Source: DATAEK01 sp036258055 (GTDB lineage: Bacteria; Acidobacteriota; Vicinamibacteria; Vicinamibacterales; 2-12-FULL-66-21). Taken from it: DNA of 35,992 nt. Below, piece after piece: positions 33,792-35,992 of the stretch (position 1 is the stretch's first letter; every line of letters begins with the position of its first letter). The stretch covers positions 1 through 35,992 of the forward strand of contig DATAEK010000233.1 in assembly GCA_036258055.1 (NCBI GenBank), written 5' to 3'. Under the pieces are notes generated by a model. That model was not told where the DNA came from, searched no databases, and worked only from the letters and a program-made list of their open reading frames with translations. The translations under genes and the position numbers were made by a program.

Positions 33792-35165
33792 ATGGACAGT
33801 CGGATTGCGCGGCACGTTGCGATCACCGTCGCGGTCCTGCTTCTGGCGCTCGTATCGCTCTCCGCGCGGCAGCCGGGCGCGTCGGCCACGGCTCCGAGCG
33901 CCGCCGTGACCTTCACCAAGGACGTCGCGCCGATCCTCCAGGAGAAGTGCCAGGTCTGCCATCAGCCCAACTCGATTGGACCGATGCCGCTCCTCACCTA
34001 CGACGATGCGAAGGAGTACGCGTCGCGGATCAAGGCGAAGGTCCAGGCGCGGGTGATGCCGCCGTGGCACATCGACAAGACGCTCGGCATCCGCGAATAC
34101 AAAAACGATCGCAGTCTCACCGACGCGCAGCTCGACACGGTCGTGAAGTGGGTCGATGCCGGGGCGCCGATGGGCGATCCGAGAGACATGCCGCAGCCGG
34201 CGCATTTTCCCGATCCGACCGGCTGGCAGTTCACGAAGCAGTTCGGTCCACCTGACCTCGTGCTCAAGTCGCCGCCCTACACGCTCGCCGCGCACACGCA
34301 GGACAAGTGGTTCCGGCCGCTTACCGACACCGGCCTCACCGAGCCGCGCTGGGTACGGGCGATCGAGATCAGGCCGTCGTATCCCGACGGCCGCCGCATC
34401 GTGCACCACGTGCTCACGATGCTGATCCAGAACGAGGAGGGCGGCGTGACCGGCCTCGCGCACGATGCCCACGACGTGCAGATGGGGGCGGGCCTCTTCA
34501 TGGAATGGGCGGTCGGCAAGGTGGGCGAGATCTTCCAGCCCGACGCCGGCAAGCTGATGCTGCCGGGCGCGAGGATCCGCTGGGAGATCCACATGTTCGC
34601 GGTCGGTGAGGAGATCAAGGACAACCAGGTGGAGCTCGCCGTCTACTTCTATCCCAAGGGTCAGGAGCCGAAGCACCGCACGGTGCTGCGGATGTTCGAC
34701 GTGAGCCGCGGATCGGAGCTCGACATTCCGCCCGGCGAGGTGGTGATTACGCAGAACTACTACGTGCTCCAGGCGCCCGCGCGGATGGAGACTTTCCAGC
34801 CGCACATGCACATGCGCGGCAAAGCGATGTCGGTCGAGGCGATCTATCCCGACGGCCGCAAGGAAGTGCTCAGCGCGGTGAACAACTTCCAGTGGAACTG
34901 GCACGTCAACTACATCTACGCCGACAACGTCGCACCGCTCCTGCCCAAGGGGACGACGCTCGTCTTCACCGCGCGGCACGACAACACGGCGTCGAATCCG
35001 AGCAACCCGGATTCGAGGCAGTGGGTCGGCTGGGGCGACCGCACGATCGACGAAATGGCTCACGCCTGGGTGGATCTCACCTACCTGAATCAATCGGAGT
35101 TCGACGCGATGGTCGCCGAGCGGAAAGCGAACGCCAAACGGACGACGGCCGGCGGTCAGCGCTGA
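33792..35165 (+). CDS. Cytochrome c-type/copper monooxygenase (PHM-like) fusion protein
   Basis: A 457-residue exported redox protein. After a signal segment (RHVAITVAVLLLALVSLSA) comes a cytochrome c-like part with a haem motif Cys53-QV-Cys56-His57 in APILQEKCQVCHQPNSIGP, and MPPWH. From about 150 the chain resembles the two-domain copper type II ascorbate-dependent monooxygenase fold: His205-His206 (RRIVHHVLTML), His267 (WEIHMF), His338-Met-His340-Met (FQPHMHMRGKAM). These correspond to the CuA/CuB-type ligands of peptidylglycine monooxygenase. It probably oxidises a substrate with electrons passing through the haem. AAGGAG is seven bases before the ATG. The upstream exported gene is in the same operon. 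Confidence 0.9.
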   Translation: MDSRIARHVAITVAVLLLALVSLSARQPGASATAPSAAVTFTKDVAPILQEKCQVCHQPNSIGPMPLLTYDDAKEYASRIKAKVQARVMPPWHIDKTLGIREYKNDRSLTDAQLDTVVKWVDAGAPMGDPRDMPQPAHFPDPTGWQFTKQFGPPDLVLKSPPYTLAAHTQDKWFRPLTDTGLTEPRWVRAIEIRPSYPDGRRIVHHVLTMLIQNEEGGVTGLAHDAHDVQMGAGLFMEWAVGKVGEIFQPDAGKLMLPGARIRWEIHMFAVGEEIKDNQVELAVYFYPKGQEPKHRTVLRMFDVSRGSELDIPPGEVVITQNYYVLQAPARMETFQPHMHMRGKAMSVEAIYPDGRKEVLSAVNNFQWNWHVNYIYADNVAPLLPKGTTLVFTARHDNTASNPSNPDSRQWVGWGDRTIDEMAHAWVDLTYLNQSEFDAMVAERKANAKRTTAGGQR

Positions 35166-35170
35166 GGAAT

Positions 35171-35196
35171 CACATTGTAGACGGACGGTCAATGTG
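35171..35196. promoter_or_regulatory. Inverted repeat before the last gene
   Basis: CACATTG (35171-35177) and CAATGTG (35190-35196) are complementary with a 12-base spacer. It could be an operator or a weak 3' hairpin for the monooxygenase gene. No T-run follows. Confidence 0.3.
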
Positions 35197-35326
35197 CTAG
35201 CGTTCCGCACGGTCTTTCCTCCGTTCGCGCGCGCGGATGGTGCTGCGTTGATCAGGCCGCCGCAGCCGTTCCGCATGTTCTCCGGTAGTCCTGCCGAGCA
35301 ACCTGGCCAGGCGGGAGGAGAGCCGC

Positions 35327-35992
35327 ATGGGCACTGCAATCCGTCACCAACGACGCTTCGGGAAGCGACTGCTCCTGAGTGCGCTCGGCGCGTCGCTCCT
35401 CGCCGTCAGCGACCCAGCCGCTCAGAACGCCAACGGGCCCAGCGCCTTCTGCCACTCGACCGATGGCGCGTTCACGATGTGTCCGGGCGGTGGCGCCGAG
35501 TGGTCTGACGTTCCAGCGAAGTCGTTCCCGGAAACCCACTCCTTCCTTTACGCCAGTCAAGCCGATCTCGACCCGGCAAAGGGCTCGCCCCTCTCACCAG
35601 TAGACACCTTCATGCTGATGTACGACGAGTGCGGTCGTACGACGCCGCTTGGTCCCGACGACTATTTCCTCGTTTCGTTCAAAACCGTCGAGACGGATGC
35701 CGGCGTCGAAAAGCTCGAGCACTACAACATCCACGTTTTCTCGGACGGCACCATCATCTTCATCGAGGACGGAGTTCTCCAAGCGCCAGGACGTGCGCCA
35801 GTCGTCGATGGGATGCGCGGTGACGTGGGGTTCGGCCGTTCCCCCAATTGCGCGTTCGATCACGTGATCGCCGAGTTCCAGATTCCGCTGTCGGTAACCG
35901 GAAACAGCTACTCCCCCGATCCTCTCTTCTGGGGTGCGAGCCCGCCGCCACCGCCGCCGCCAAAATGCCCGGAAGGCCAGCTCGTCGTTCCG
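35327..35992 (+). CDS. Exported protein with polyproline linker (runs off window)
   Basis: The first 222 residues are seen. GGGAGGAG precedes the ATG at 35327. A basic N-terminus (RHQRRFGKR) and hydrophobic LLLSALGASLLAVSDPAAQ form a signal peptide. The mature domain has six Cys in the first 200 residues (FCHSTDG, TMCPGG, YDECGRTT, SPNCAFD) and beta-like segments (DYFLVSFKTVE, HYNIHVFSDGTIIFIEDG). Then comes a linker SPPPPPPPK and a new Cys-containing segment (CPEGQLVV) cut by the window end. The layout is of a modular secreted protein. No family recognised. Confidence 0.8.
   Translation, partial: MGTAIRHQRRFGKRLLLSALGASLLAVSDPAAQNANGPSAFCHSTDGAFTMCPGGGAEWSDVPAKSFPETHSFLYASQADLDPAKGSPLSPVDTFMLMYDECGRTTPLGPDDYFLVSFKTVETDAGVEKLEHYNIHVFSDGTIIFIEDGVLQAPGRAPVVDGMRGDVGFGRSPNCAFDHVIAEFQIPLSVTGNSYSPDPLFWGASPPPPPPPKCPEGQLVVP

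Noticed and set aside
33630..35339. 569-residue minus-strand frame opposite the monooxygenase-like gene
   Set aside because: It is a shadow frame; the plus strand has haem and copper motifs, a signal peptide and a ribosome site.

Overview
The window is high-GC bacterial DNA. Its gene content fits an Acidobacteriota genome, probably of the Vicinamibacteria type. This is inferred from several very large Ser/Thr kinases that carry a periplasmic TolB/WD40-like propeller, one of them translationally coupled to a TIGR02999-type sigma factor, plus many secreted peptidases, a gluconate-dehydrogenase-type GMC pair and a cytochrome c/PHM-like oxidase. No rRNA gene or complete tRNA gene is present. No taxonomic marker is present, so the assignment rests on gene style only.

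Layout. 1-755 (minus) is the N-terminal part of a Ser/Thr kinase that runs off the left edge. 756-2560 is a gene graveyard: an IS5-type transposase stub, one small intact ABM-like gene, the decayed C-terminus of a kinase propeller, a truncated DUF1398 gene and the 3' half of a tRNA-Lys(CTT) that looks like an attachment-site scar. 2699-7158 (minus) holds an exported amidohydrolase and a penicillin-acylase-family lipoprotein, separated by a broken tyrosine recombinase that can be read through by correcting two single-base insertions and one amber codon. 7340-10023 (minus) has small exported proteins and lipoproteins around a collapsed AraC-type regulator. 10243-13721 (plus) is the sigma factor plus kinase pair.

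13993-15991 is the first candidate novel locus. A glycosyltransferase with the DxH and GG-x-D-N-E signatures of polypeptide GalNAc-transferases is followed by a 62-residue peptide made of Pro-Gly-Gly-Thr-Lys/Arg repeats, and a second GT2 enzyme is transcribed divergently. A third kinase fills 16004-18838. 19693-22156 is the second candidate novel locus: a 61-residue charged peptide gene, 19 bp upstream of a cobalamin-binding radical SAM enzyme with a C-terminal PqqD-like (RRE-like) domain, the layout of a RiPP-type precursor and maturase.

22326-24840 (minus) is a gluconate-2-dehydrogenase-like pair (Tat-type small subunit, then Fe-S-type GMC flavoprotein). A striking inverted array of heptamer repeats lies between the two genes. 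24963-29574 holds a two-helix membrane protein, an M61 metallopeptidase and a fourth kinase. 29603-32778 holds an S9 peptidase and, divergently, an exported DppA-type M55 D-aminopeptidase. 32929-35165 is a two-gene operon (exported Ig-like protein plus cytochrome c/copper monooxygenase-like protein). The window ends inside an exported protein with a polyproline linker.

Taken together, the region encodes envelope sensing (four kinases and one relic), extracytoplasmic peptide and amide hydrolysis (acylase, M61, S9, M55, amidohydrolase), periplasmic redox enzymes, and two possible peptide-modification loci. Functional links between the loci are inference.
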